Shown: positions 15,672 to 22,052 of the stretch, piece after piece
Position numbering within the stretch: position 1 is the first letter of the stretch
How the letters are laid out: each line of letters starts with the position of its first letter
Made by a program: the position numbers and the translations under genes
Assembly: GCA_034419095.1 (NCBI GenBank)
Contig: DAOULQ010000150.1
Location: forward strand, 1-22,052
DNA length: 22,052 nt
Origin: UBA7937 sp034419095
GTDB lineage: Bacteria; Chloroflexota; Anaerolineae; UBA7937
Direction of reading: 5' to 3'
Notes under the pieces: model-generated
What the model was told of the DNA's origin: nothing
Seen by the model: only the letters and a program-made list of their open reading frames with translations
Databases searched by the model: none

Positions 15672-16826
15672 ATGTCCAGTTACATGATATTTTCACCCCG
15701 CAAGGCTATTATTGGCGCGGGAACCGTCCAGCATATTGGAAGCGAGGCCCTGGCTCTAGGCCATCGTGCTTTTCTGGTGACTTATCGCCCAGGGCGTTTC
15801 ACTGCCACCGACATACCTGAAAAGGTAGGACATCTGCTAAAGGTGGTTGGAGTAGATGTCATCTGCTACGGCGTTGAGCCTGAACCCGGTATCGCCACGA
15901 TTGATGAGGGTGCTCAACAGTGTCAGGAGACCCGATGCGATCTGGTGATCGGCTTGGGCGGAGGGAGCGCACTGGACGCGGCCAAGGCGATAGCCTTATT
16001 GGCCAACCATGATGGCTCTATTCGAGATTACCAGATGGGAGGGACGAGGTTCGAACGTCCTGGCTTGCCCGTTATCGCCGTGCCAACCACTGCAGGGACA
16101 GGTTCTGAAGCGACAAAGGTCTCGGTTATCACTAATAGGGAAGCAGGAGTAAAGAAGTCAGTCTCCGATCCACGCATGGTACCGCAGGTGGCCCTTTTGG
16201 ATCCAGAATTGACTTTTCACCTTCCATCTCAACTAACGGCCACCACCGGTTTCGATGCACTAAGCCATGCTCTAGAGTCATATGTCTCGCTGAATGCCAC
16301 TCCCTTTTCCGAGGGTCTGGCGTTAAGGGCCCTGGAGCTGATCGGTGAAAACTTGTCTCGGGCTGTGAGCAACGGTGCTGATTTGGCAGCGCGTGGCAAC
16401 ATGCTGACAGCTAGTTATTTGGCTGGACTGAGTCTCAACGCCGGAGTGGGTGCGGCACACATACTGGCTCAGCCTATCGGAGCCGTCACTGGCCTATCTC
16501 ATTCGGATAGTATAGCCATCTTGTTGCCACACGTGGTGCGTGCCAACCTAAGATACTCTCTGGAGAAATATGGACGTGCGGCTACAGCGCTAGGCGAGAA
16601 GATTGACGACCTGGGTGTCAAAGCGGCTGGAGCCAGGATAGTTCGCGCCTTGGAACGGCTGTTGGAGGAGACGGGCCAATGGCAGCGGTTGCGCGACCGT
16701 GGGGTGACTGAAGCCGACCTCGACGATATCTTGGAAGTCACCCTTCGCTCACAGATGCATATCAAAACCAACCCTCGTCCGGTGGATGCTGACCTCTTGA
16801 TGAGTTTGTTGCGAGAGGCATTTTGA
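15672..16826 (+). CDS. Iron-containing (group III) alcohol dehydrogenase
   Basis: A 384-residue NAD(P)-dependent dehydrogenase of the Fe-ADH family. The dinucleotide loop GLGGGSALDAAKA is at 94-106 and PTTAGTGSEAT at 138-148. Metal ligands are Asp195, His199, His263 and His277, the standard set. ATG 15672 follows GAGGAAAG. Family members reduce aldehydes or oxidise primary alcohols and diols (for example lactaldehyde reductase, 1,3-propanediol dehydrogenase and phosphonoacetaldehyde reductase). Close spacing to the aminotransferase suggests a shared intermediate. In an anaerobe it would regenerate NAD by reducing an aldehyde that the AOR could otherwise oxidise. Confidence 0.92.
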   Translation: MSSYMIFSPRKAIIGAGTVQHIGSEALALGHRAFLVTYRPGRFTATDIPEKVGHLLKVVGVDVICYGVEPEPGIATIDEGAQQCQETRCDLVIGLGGGSALDAAKAIALLANHDGSIRDYQMGGTRFERPGLPVIAVPTTAGTGSEATKVSVITNREAGVKKSVSDPRMVPQVALLDPELTFHLPSQLTATTGFDALSHALESYVSLNATPFSEGLALRALELIGENLSRAVSNGADLAARGNMLTASYLAGLSLNAGVGAAHILAQPIGAVTGLSHSDSIAILLPHVVRANLRYSLEKYGRAATALGEKIDDLGVKAAGARIVRALERLLEETGQWQRLRDRGVTEADLDDILEVTLRSQMHIKTNPRPVDADLLMSLLREAF

Positions 16827-16890
16827 CGATATTCAGACATAACGGCCGACCTAGCCCGAGGGGCTTGGCAGTGAATTGGCGGAGGCGAAA

Positions 16891-17949
16891 ATGGGAGAGA
16901 GGCTCAAGAATAGCGTAGGCATTTGGGCTTTCAGCGATATGCCTACCCGCTTTTTGTCCGCAGGCTATCATCCTGAAGCCAAGGGCGAGGAGATGGTGGA
17001 GCGCACGAAACGAGTGGTTGAGGGCCTGGGCGATCTGGTGGACGGCTACGAGTACCATTACCCTGGCGAACTCAACGAGAGAAACGTAGGAGCCATCCAA
17101 AGATTGCTGGGCGAACACGACATCTATTGTGTGGCCAGTGGTCTGCATACCGATCCTCGCCATGCCCTGGGGGCCTTTACCAACCCGAAGGAGGAAACAA
17201 GGCGGAATGCTATCAGGTTGACTCGAGCAGCCATCGACTTGGCAGCAGATGTCGGGGCTAAGTTCATCATCTGGCCAGGGATAGAGGGATACAACTATCC
17301 CTTCCAGGTGGATTACCAAGACGTTTGGAGTCGGCTCATCGACGGCATCCAGGCGGCGGTGGCGCACGCCAATATGAGGGGTGTGACGGTCCTCTTGGAG
17401 CACAAGAACAGCGAGCCAGCCATGAAGGTCCTGATGCGCAACATCGGGATGACGATGTTTATTATCAACAAGCTGAAAGCGATGGGCACCGACGTCACCA
17501 ACGTCAAGGTCAACATGGATTGGCAGCATTTGATCATGAACGGGGAACACTTGGCCGAGTATGCAGCGCTCCTGGCCAGTGAGGGACTCTTGGGCCACCA
17601 GCACGCCAACTCGGGTTGGGGCATGTTTGACGATGACAACATGGTTGGGGCAACCTACTTCATGGCCACCTTGGAGATAGCCAAAGTGCTGCAAAAGGTC
17701 GGCTATGGCAAGGGCGGTGAGCGGGCCGGCTTTGACCTTTTCCCCTATACCGAAGACCCCATCGAGGCTACCAAACAGAGCGTCCTGCAATGGGAGTTCA
17801 TCTGGCAGCTGGCCCAGGAGATCGACGATGAGCTTCTGGCTGAGGCCCAGCAGGCCAATGACGCTGTGCGAGCCTACCAAATCGTCTATGCCGCCCTAGG
17901 CCTGAACCGAGAGTTCGTCGAGAAGATCTACGCCAGTCGCAGAAAGTAG
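16891..17949 (+). CDS. Xylose-isomerase-like sugar isomerase (TIM barrel)
   Basis: A 352-residue xylose-isomerase-like barrel protein. The start VGIWAFSDMPTRF and the C-terminal FDLFPYTEDP are distinctive. Metal and substrate residues seen in order are Glu170, Lys172 and Glu175 (LLEHKNSEP), Asp210 and His213 (NMDWQH), His236/His238/Asn240 (HQHANSG), the Asp cluster 247-249 and Asp282. They parallel the EPKPNEP, HDAN/HANRGD and FD elements of classical XylA, but the protein is shorter and too divergent to name. ATG 16891 has GGCGGAGG 5 nt upstream. The next gene, 75 bp on, is a xylulokinase, so an aldose-to-ketose isomerisation feeding it is the natural reading. The aldose could be xylose, lyxose, arabinose or another. 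Confidence 0.82.
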   Translation: MGERLKNSVGIWAFSDMPTRFLSAGYHPEAKGEEMVERTKRVVEGLGDLVDGYEYHYPGELNERNVGAIQRLLGEHDIYCVASGLHTDPRHALGAFTNPKEETRRNAIRLTRAAIDLAADVGAKFIIWPGIEGYNYPFQVDYQDVWSRLIDGIQAAVAHANMRGVTVLLEHKNSEPAMKVLMRNIGMTMFIINKLKAMGTDVTNVKVNMDWQHLIMNGEHLAEYAALLASEGLLGHQHANSGWGMFDDDNMVGATYFMATLEIAKVLQKVGYGKGGERAGFDLFPYTEDPIEATKQSVLQWEFIWQLAQEIDDELLAEAQQANDAVRAYQIVYAALGLNREFVEKIYASRRK

Positions 17950-18024
17950 ACGGTAAAGAGCGTGTGAGTTAGACGAGGCGATCCTCCATCGTCTACCTAT
18001 CTCCGCTTTGGGCAGGGAGAGATT

Positions 18025-19566
18025 ATGGCCTATCTATTGGGTATCGATGTGGGAACAACGGGTAGCAAGGCACTCCTCATCGGCGAGGGCGGAGTGATAG
18101 TGGCGACTCACACTGAGGAGTATCCCATGAATACTCCCCAACCTCAGTGGGCGGAGCAAGACCCGGAGGAGTGGTGGCGAGCCGTGACCGAGAGCGTCCG
18201 AGCCGTTTTAGAGATCAGCGGCATTGACCCGAGCGATGTGAAAGGAGTGGGCCTCACTGGGCAGATGCATGGCCTGGTTCTATTGGGCCGAGAAGGCAAA
18301 CCCCTGCGGCCTTGCATCATGTGGAACGATCAGCGTAGTGGCGTCCAATGTGTCTGGATCACCGAGAAAGTCGGGGCAAGGCGGCTCTTAGAGTTAACGG
18401 GCAACCCAGTCCTTTCAGGCTTTACCGCTCCCAAGATAGTGTGGGTCCGAGAGCACGAGCCCCAAATCTATGAGCAAGTTACCAAGGTTCTTCTCCCTAA
18501 GGACTATATCCGCTTTCGACTAACTGGTGAGTTTGCCACCGAGGTATCTGACGCGTCCGGAACCAGCCTTTTCAATGTAGGCGGCCGCCGCTGGTCTGAG
18601 GAAATAGTGGAGGAGTTAGAGATCCCTTGGGAATGGCTGCCCGATTGTTATGAATCCCCGGTAGTCAGTGGGTTGATCTCGCCAGCAGCTGCCGAGTCTA
18701 CGGGGCTAAAAGCGGGTACTCCGGTGGTGGGGGGTGGGGGTGACCAAGCAGCCCAAGCGGTGGGAAGTGGCATTATCGAGCCAGGCTTGGTCTCCGTCAC
18801 CGTGGGCACCTCGGGCGTGATATTCATCTCCACCGATGATTTCTTGGTGGAATCCCAAGGACGGCTCCATGCTTTCTGCCATGCCGTGCCGGACAAGTGG
18901 CATCTGATGGGGGTGATGCTCTCAGCCGGAGGTTCTCTGCGTTGGTTTCGAGACACCTTAGGCTGGATGGAGAAGGCAGTGGCTGCCCTCGTTGGGCGAG
19001 ACCCCTATGAACTCCTGACTTCAGAAGCGGCTCTGGTGCCTCCGGGCAGCGAAGGTTTGCTTTTCCTTCCATACCTAACCGGCGAGCGAACGCCATATCC
19101 CGATCCCGATGCTCGGGCGGTATTCATGGGCCTGACCTTGCGCCATGGCAAACCGCATCTGGTGAGGGCACTCTTGGAGGGGGTGGCCTACGGGTTGCGA
19201 GACTCTATGGAGTTGGTGAAAGCCCTGGGGCTGGAGATTCGGCAGGTGCGGGCCTCGGGCGGTGGGGCGCGTAGCGAATTATGGCGGCAGATTCTGGCCG
19301 ATGTTTTCGGAGTGGAGTTGGCCATCATTAACGTAACCGAAGGTGCAGCCTACGGCGCGGCTCTGTTGGCGGGGGTGGGCACCGGTATCTACAAAGATGT
19401 GGATGAGGCTTGCGACACAACTATTAAGGTTCTGCAATGCATAGCGCCGACTCAAAAGAACGTGCCCATCTATGATGACTACTACTCAATCTATGGCTCC
19501 CTCTATCGAGTCTTGAAGCCGAGCTTCGATCGGCTAGCGAAGGTGGTCACCGACCACATAGGGTAA
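18025..19566 (+). CDS. xylB: Xylulokinase (FGGY carbohydrate kinase)
   Basis: A 513-residue FGGY-family kinase, normal length for xylulokinase. The ATP-binding start GIDVGTTGSK (6-15) carries Asp8. TGQMHG (78-83) and WNDQR (100-104) are typical of D-xylulose kinases. Asp240 in GGGGDQAAQAVGSG is the catalytic base, and the FGGY signature region lies near the C-terminal GGGARSELWRQILADVFG. It phosphorylates a ketopentose at O5 in the cytoplasm, sending xylulose 5-phosphate to the pentose phosphate pathway. ATG 18025 follows CAGGGAGAG. It is the last gene before a terminator-like hairpin and closes the catabolic cluster. A related ketose kinase specificity such as L-ribulose or D-ribulose cannot be excluded. 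Confidence 0.93.
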   Translation: MAYLLGIDVGTTGSKALLIGEGGVIVATHTEEYPMNTPQPQWAEQDPEEWWRAVTESVRAVLEISGIDPSDVKGVGLTGQMHGLVLLGREGKPLRPCIMWNDQRSGVQCVWITEKVGARRLLELTGNPVLSGFTAPKIVWVREHEPQIYEQVTKVLLPKDYIRFRLTGEFATEVSDASGTSLFNVGGRRWSEEIVEELEIPWEWLPDCYESPVVSGLISPAAAESTGLKAGTPVVGGGGDQAAQAVGSGIIEPGLVSVTVGTSGVIFISTDDFLVESQGRLHAFCHAVPDKWHLMGVMLSAGGSLRWFRDTLGWMEKAVAALVGRDPYELLTSEAALVPPGSEGLLFLPYLTGERTPYPDPDARAVFMGLTLRHGKPHLVRALLEGVAYGLRDSMELVKALGLEIRQVRASGGGARSELWRQILADVFGVELAIINVTEGAAYGAALLAGVGTGIYKDVDEACDTTIKVLQCIAPTQKNVPIYDDYYSIYGSLYRVLKPSFDRLAKVVTDHIG

Positions 19567-19823
19567 CGAGAAACGGAGAGCACCCTTAGAGTTCTTGGTC
19601 GAATCGTGTGGGCCCTGTGGGAACAACTGGGCCCTTTATTCGCAGGTAGCGGGCTCTATGTTCGCTCTTGCACTGGTGCACGGGAAGTCAAAGGAGTGAT
19701 GTGGCTTTGAGGGAGAGAGGCAAGGGGTTCGTCTGCAACCCTGGGTGACTGCGTATGAATTCCGTAATCGCCTCCTCGCCGCCTACAGGTGAGTGATCGA
19801 CAACGAGGTTATTAATCTAGGAG
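19567..19823 (+). other. Intergenic stretch before the SLC13 transporter
   Basis: No credible gene is seen. It holds the terminator-like hairpin at 19610-19639. No convincing promoter for the transporter was found, although an independent one is expected downstream of the terminator. Confidence 0.4.
19610..19639 (+). terminator. Probable intrinsic terminator of the catabolic cluster
   Basis: GGGCCC at 19610-19615 pairs with GGGCCC at 19629-19634, followed at once by TTTATT. The stem is short but entirely GC. It lies 43 bp after the xylulokinase stop, a logical place for transcription to end. Confidence 0.55.
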
Positions 19824-21632
19824 ATGGGAAACGCGAGTGAAAGCGCTATCGTCATAGCCATTCTATTTTTGGCTCTAGTTGGGTTCATTTCACAACGGCT
19901 CCGGGCTGAAATAGTCGCCATGGGTGTTCTCGTGGTCTCAGCCCTGGCAGGTGTAGTTACCATACCCGAAGCACTATCTGGGTTCAGCAACCCGGCGGTG
20001 ATCACAGTGGGTGCAGTGCTCGTCGTCAGCGGAGGGCTGCTTCATACGGGAGTGGCAGGAACGCTGGGGCGAGGGATCCTATGGGTTGCTGGTTCCAGCG
20101 AAGCGCGAATCGTCACTCTCCTGATGGTCACTGCCGGTCTCCTCTCAGCGTTCATAAACAACGTGGGGGCCGTTGCGGTATTGATGCCCGCAGCCATGGA
20201 GATAGCGCGTCGGGCCAGGCTCAGTCCTTCGAAATTGCTCATCCCTCTGTCCTTCGGCTCCTTGCTGGGAGGAATGACCACCCTTATCGGGACGCCACCC
20301 AACATCCTGGCCAACCAGTACCTGATAGATCGCGGCTTGGAGCCCCTCTCCTTCTTCGATTTTACGCCGGTGGGTGTAGCGGCCCTGGCGATGGGGATCC
20401 TCTATATTAGCCTAGTGGGCAGGAGGCTGATCCCCAGCCGTCGCTGTGTGGAAGACATACGATGGGGCCTTGAGCTGCCCCTCGCCCGGCCTGAGGCCTA
20501 CCATCTGGAAGAGCGTCTCTTCGAATTACAGATCTCTGAAGGTTCCCCTCTAGATGGAAAGAGCATCGACCAGACCCATTTCCGGCAGGCTCTACATCTA
20601 ACCATCCTAGGCATCGTCCGCAACGGGAAAACAAAGCTGGCACCAGATGCAACCGAGACACTGCGCTCCGGTGATATACTGCTGGTGAAAGGCAAGCCTG
20701 AGGAGGTTGCCAGTGTTGCGAGTGGGTACGATCTAGAGCTCGAGATGGGCACTCAGGTTAGCATTCAAGATCTGGCATCCAGAGATGTGGAGGTGGTTGA
20801 GGTAGTGCTTGCACCTCACAGCGATCTGGTGGGAAAGAGCTTGCGCGAGATCCGCTTTAGGGAGAAATTTGGTTTGACTGGTCTGGCCATCTGGAGAAAG
20901 GGAAGGGCGATTCGCACGGGGGTGGCCGAGCAGCGGCTGGAGTTCGGTGATGCGCTCCTGATGCAAGGGCCACGTTCAAAATATGAGTTATTGCGGACGA
21001 ATGGCGATTTCCTGATCCTCGAAACCGGCTATGAGGCAGAGGAGCGCAGACCGAAAGCCCCATATGCCATCCTCATCCTTTTGGCGATGGTGGGCGTTGC
21101 TACCTTGGGCCTACTTCCTATCTCCATGGCTATGGTGATCGGTGCTGGCTTGATGATAGTCACCGGCTGTCTCAGCCTCGAGGAAGCATATGAATCGATA
21201 GATTGGCGGGTCATCCTGCTCTTAGTAGGCATGCTTCCGGCAGGCATCGCTATGGAGAAGAGCGGCGCCGTTCAACTCTTGAGTGCTCAGATGATACGTC
21301 TGAGCCAAGGCCAACCGTTTATCACTCTCCTGGGTGTGTTATCGGTCACCATGTTGCTCAGCCAGATCATAAATAGTGCAGCCACTATAGTCTTGATGGC
21401 GCCCATCGCTTTTAGCGTGGCCCAAAGCGTTGGTGCTGACCCGCGCATCTTTGTGCTGGGGGCAGGTATTGCTTCCTCTATGGCTTTCTTAACACCCATT
21501 GGCCACCCGGCAAACCTGCTGGTGATGGGGCCGGGAGGCTATCGTTTCACCGATTATGCTAGAGCTGGGTTGTCTCTGAGCCTTCTCATACTTGTCAGCA
21601 TTGGCGCTGTTCTGTTACTGGGGTATCAATGA
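19824..21632 (+). CDS. SLC13/DASS-type anion transporter with two RCK_C domains
   Basis: A 602-residue membrane transporter of the divalent-anion/Na+ symporter superfamily. The N-terminal half (about 6-204) has membrane segments and the motifs SAFINNVGA (108-116) and LIGTPPN (154-160). Two soluble TrkA-C/RCK_C domains follow at about 228-305 and 320-400, each with an LRSGD- or EFGD-type core. The C-terminal half (about 412-602) repeats the motif pair as INSAATIVLMAP and TPIGHPANLL. This arrangement is known from sulfate and other anion transporters. The start ATG 19824 has AGGAG directly abutting it, which is unusually close; no better in-frame start exists. It lies beyond the terminator, so it may be its own transcription unit. 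Sulfate, phosphate or a dicarboxylate are all possible substrates. Confidence 0.9.
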   Translation: MGNASESAIVIAILFLALVGFISQRLRAEIVAMGVLVVSALAGVVTIPEALSGFSNPAVITVGAVLVVSGGLLHTGVAGTLGRGILWVAGSSEARIVTLLMVTAGLLSAFINNVGAVAVLMPAAMEIARRARLSPSKLLIPLSFGSLLGGMTTLIGTPPNILANQYLIDRGLEPLSFFDFTPVGVAALAMGILYISLVGRRLIPSRRCVEDIRWGLELPLARPEAYHLEERLFELQISEGSPLDGKSIDQTHFRQALHLTILGIVRNGKTKLAPDATETLRSGDILLVKGKPEEVASVASGYDLELEMGTQVSIQDLASRDVEVVEVVLAPHSDLVGKSLREIRFREKFGLTGLAIWRKGRAIRTGVAEQRLEFGDALLMQGPRSKYELLRTNGDFLILETGYEAEERRPKAPYAILILLAMVGVATLGLLPISMAMVIGAGLMIVTGCLSLEEAYESIDWRVILLLVGMLPAGIAMEKSGAVQLLSAQMIRLSQGQPFITLLGVLSVTMLLSQIINSAATIVLMAPIAFSVAQSVGADPRIFVLGAGIASSMAFLTPIGHPANLLVMGPGGYRFTDYARAGLSLSLLILVSIGAVLLLGYQ

Positions 21633-21870
21633 TCAATCGCTGGTCCAGGGACTGGATTGGCACCAGCCTCTGATCCAGGCCTATGCCCACCACATGGGAG
21701 CGGACGGGTATGTTCCTGATGCAGGATGCCCAGCGCACAAGGCGAAGGAGTCGCCTGGGGTCATGTGACAATCGGCCTTCGCTCAAGGCGATGCTCTGAT
21801 TGAACTAGCTTGCCCCGCACCTGCGCACGCTGGCCGTACACACAAGACTACGAATCATTGAGTCCAGGCG
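21633..21870. other. Non-coding junction between transporter and recombinase
   Basis: No gene is supported. Small inverted repeats are present: CTGGAT/ATCCAG (21652-21657 with 21673-21678) and AGGCGA/TCGCCT (21740-21745 with 21751-21756, 5-nt loop). It may be the flank of an inserted mobile element, but no element end can be delimited. Confidence 0.35.
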
Positions 21871-21902
21871 AAAGCCTCCTCTAGGTACGAGAGGAGGCTT
21901 TT
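21871..21902 (+). terminator. Strong hairpin with T-run that also contains the recombinase ribosome site
   Basis: AAAGCCTCCTCT (21871-21882) pairs perfectly with AGAGGAGGCTTT (21891-21902 by end, arm 21890-21901) around a 7-nt loop, ending in TTTT (21899-21902). It looks like an intrinsic terminator. The 3' arm also contains AGGAGG (21892-21897), correctly spaced (7 nt) from the GTG at 21905, so the folded hairpin would hide that ribosome site. An alternative small hairpin, AGGC-GAAA-GCCT (21866-21877), uses part of the 5' arm and would exclude the long stem. Confidence 0.7.
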
Positions 21903-21904
21903 CC

Positions 21905-22052
21905 GTGGAAATTGAGACATTGATCGAAGGTTTCAGACTCTTCAATTCTTGCAAGGGTTTGAGCCCCAAAACCATCACCTGGTACGACGCTTTCCTCCGC
22001 CACTTCGCTGACTTCCTTCGCCACCATCACCATCCCACCGAAATCTCGCAAC
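21905..22052 (+). CDS. Tyrosine recombinase/integrase, N-terminal part (cut by window end)
   Basis: GTG at 21905 opens a frame running off the window edge (49 codons visible, no stop). The peptide IEGFRLFNSCKGLSPKT, then ITWYDAFLRHFADFL, matches the N-terminal SAM-like core-binding domain of XerC/D-like and phage integrases, in which a segment of the form 'GLSPKTI.WY...L..F..FL' is typical. The catalytic Arg-His-Arg-Tyr domain would lie outside. AGGAGG 7 nt upstream supports the GTG start. It may be an orphan integrase or the first gene of an integrated element whose body lies to the right. Confidence 0.75.
   Translation, partial: MEIETLIEGFRLFNSCKGLSPKTITWYDAFLRHFADFLRHHHHPTEISQ

Noticed and set aside
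16762..17880. 372-codon open frame on the minus strand
   Set aside because: It is fully antisense to the Fe-ADH end and the isomerase gene, which have clear family motifs and ribosome sites; the translated minus frame shows no recognisable domain.
21595..21786. Small minus-strand frame at the transporter end
   Set aside because: It has low-complexity, Arg-rich composition, overlaps the transporter 3' end, and shows no ribosome site or family resemblance.

Overview
The window reads as one long catabolic locus from an anaerobic, probably thermophilic or subsurface bacterium, most likely a Chloroflexota (Anaerolineae-like) lineage. This is inference. It rests on the solute-binding lipoprotein (twin-arginine-like start, lipobox, long Pro/Thr/Val linker after the lipid cysteine), a moderately GC-rich composition and a tungsten-type aldehyde:ferredoxin oxidoreductase. 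Every convincing gene is on the + strand. There is no rRNA, tRNA or CRISPR array.

Layout. Bases 1-222 hold repeats, then an ideal sigma-70-type promoter whose start site lies in a double palindromic operator, leading into a LacI-family regulator (223-1257). A leader region with a possible Arg-rich 22-codon peptide and a hairpin precedes an ABC sugar-binding lipoprotein (1435-2865). A 348-bp structured non-coding gap separates it from two MalF/MalG-type permeases (3214-5103). Then come a GH42 beta-galactosidase (5137-7143), a TIM-barrel sugar isomerase/epimerase (7245-8111), two tandem sulfatase-like hydrolases (8217-9644, 9757-11106), an aldehyde:ferredoxin oxidoreductase (11185-13065), a zinc alcohol/polyol dehydrogenase (13168-14205), a HemL-like class III aminotransferase (14324-15634), an iron-type alcohol dehydrogenase (15672-16826), a xylose-isomerase-like protein (16891-17949) and a xylulokinase (18025-19566). 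A probable terminator follows. Beyond it lie an SLC13-type transporter with two RCK_C domains (19824-21632) and, after a strong hairpin, the first 49 codons of a tyrosine recombinase cut by the window edge.

How the genes may work together (inference): the ABC importer brings in a galactoside or arabinoside oligosaccharide and GH42 releases the sugar. The two isomerase-fold proteins and XylB convert an aldose to a ketose and then a ketose phosphate. The two dehydrogenases, the aminotransferase and the AOR handle aldehyde, alcohol or amino side products, the AOR passing electrons to ferredoxin. The two 'sulfatases' carry threonine where sulfatases carry the Cys/Ser that becomes formylglycine, so their real substrate is open. 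The LacI regulator probably senses the inducer and represses its own promoter, and perhaps the whole run of genes.
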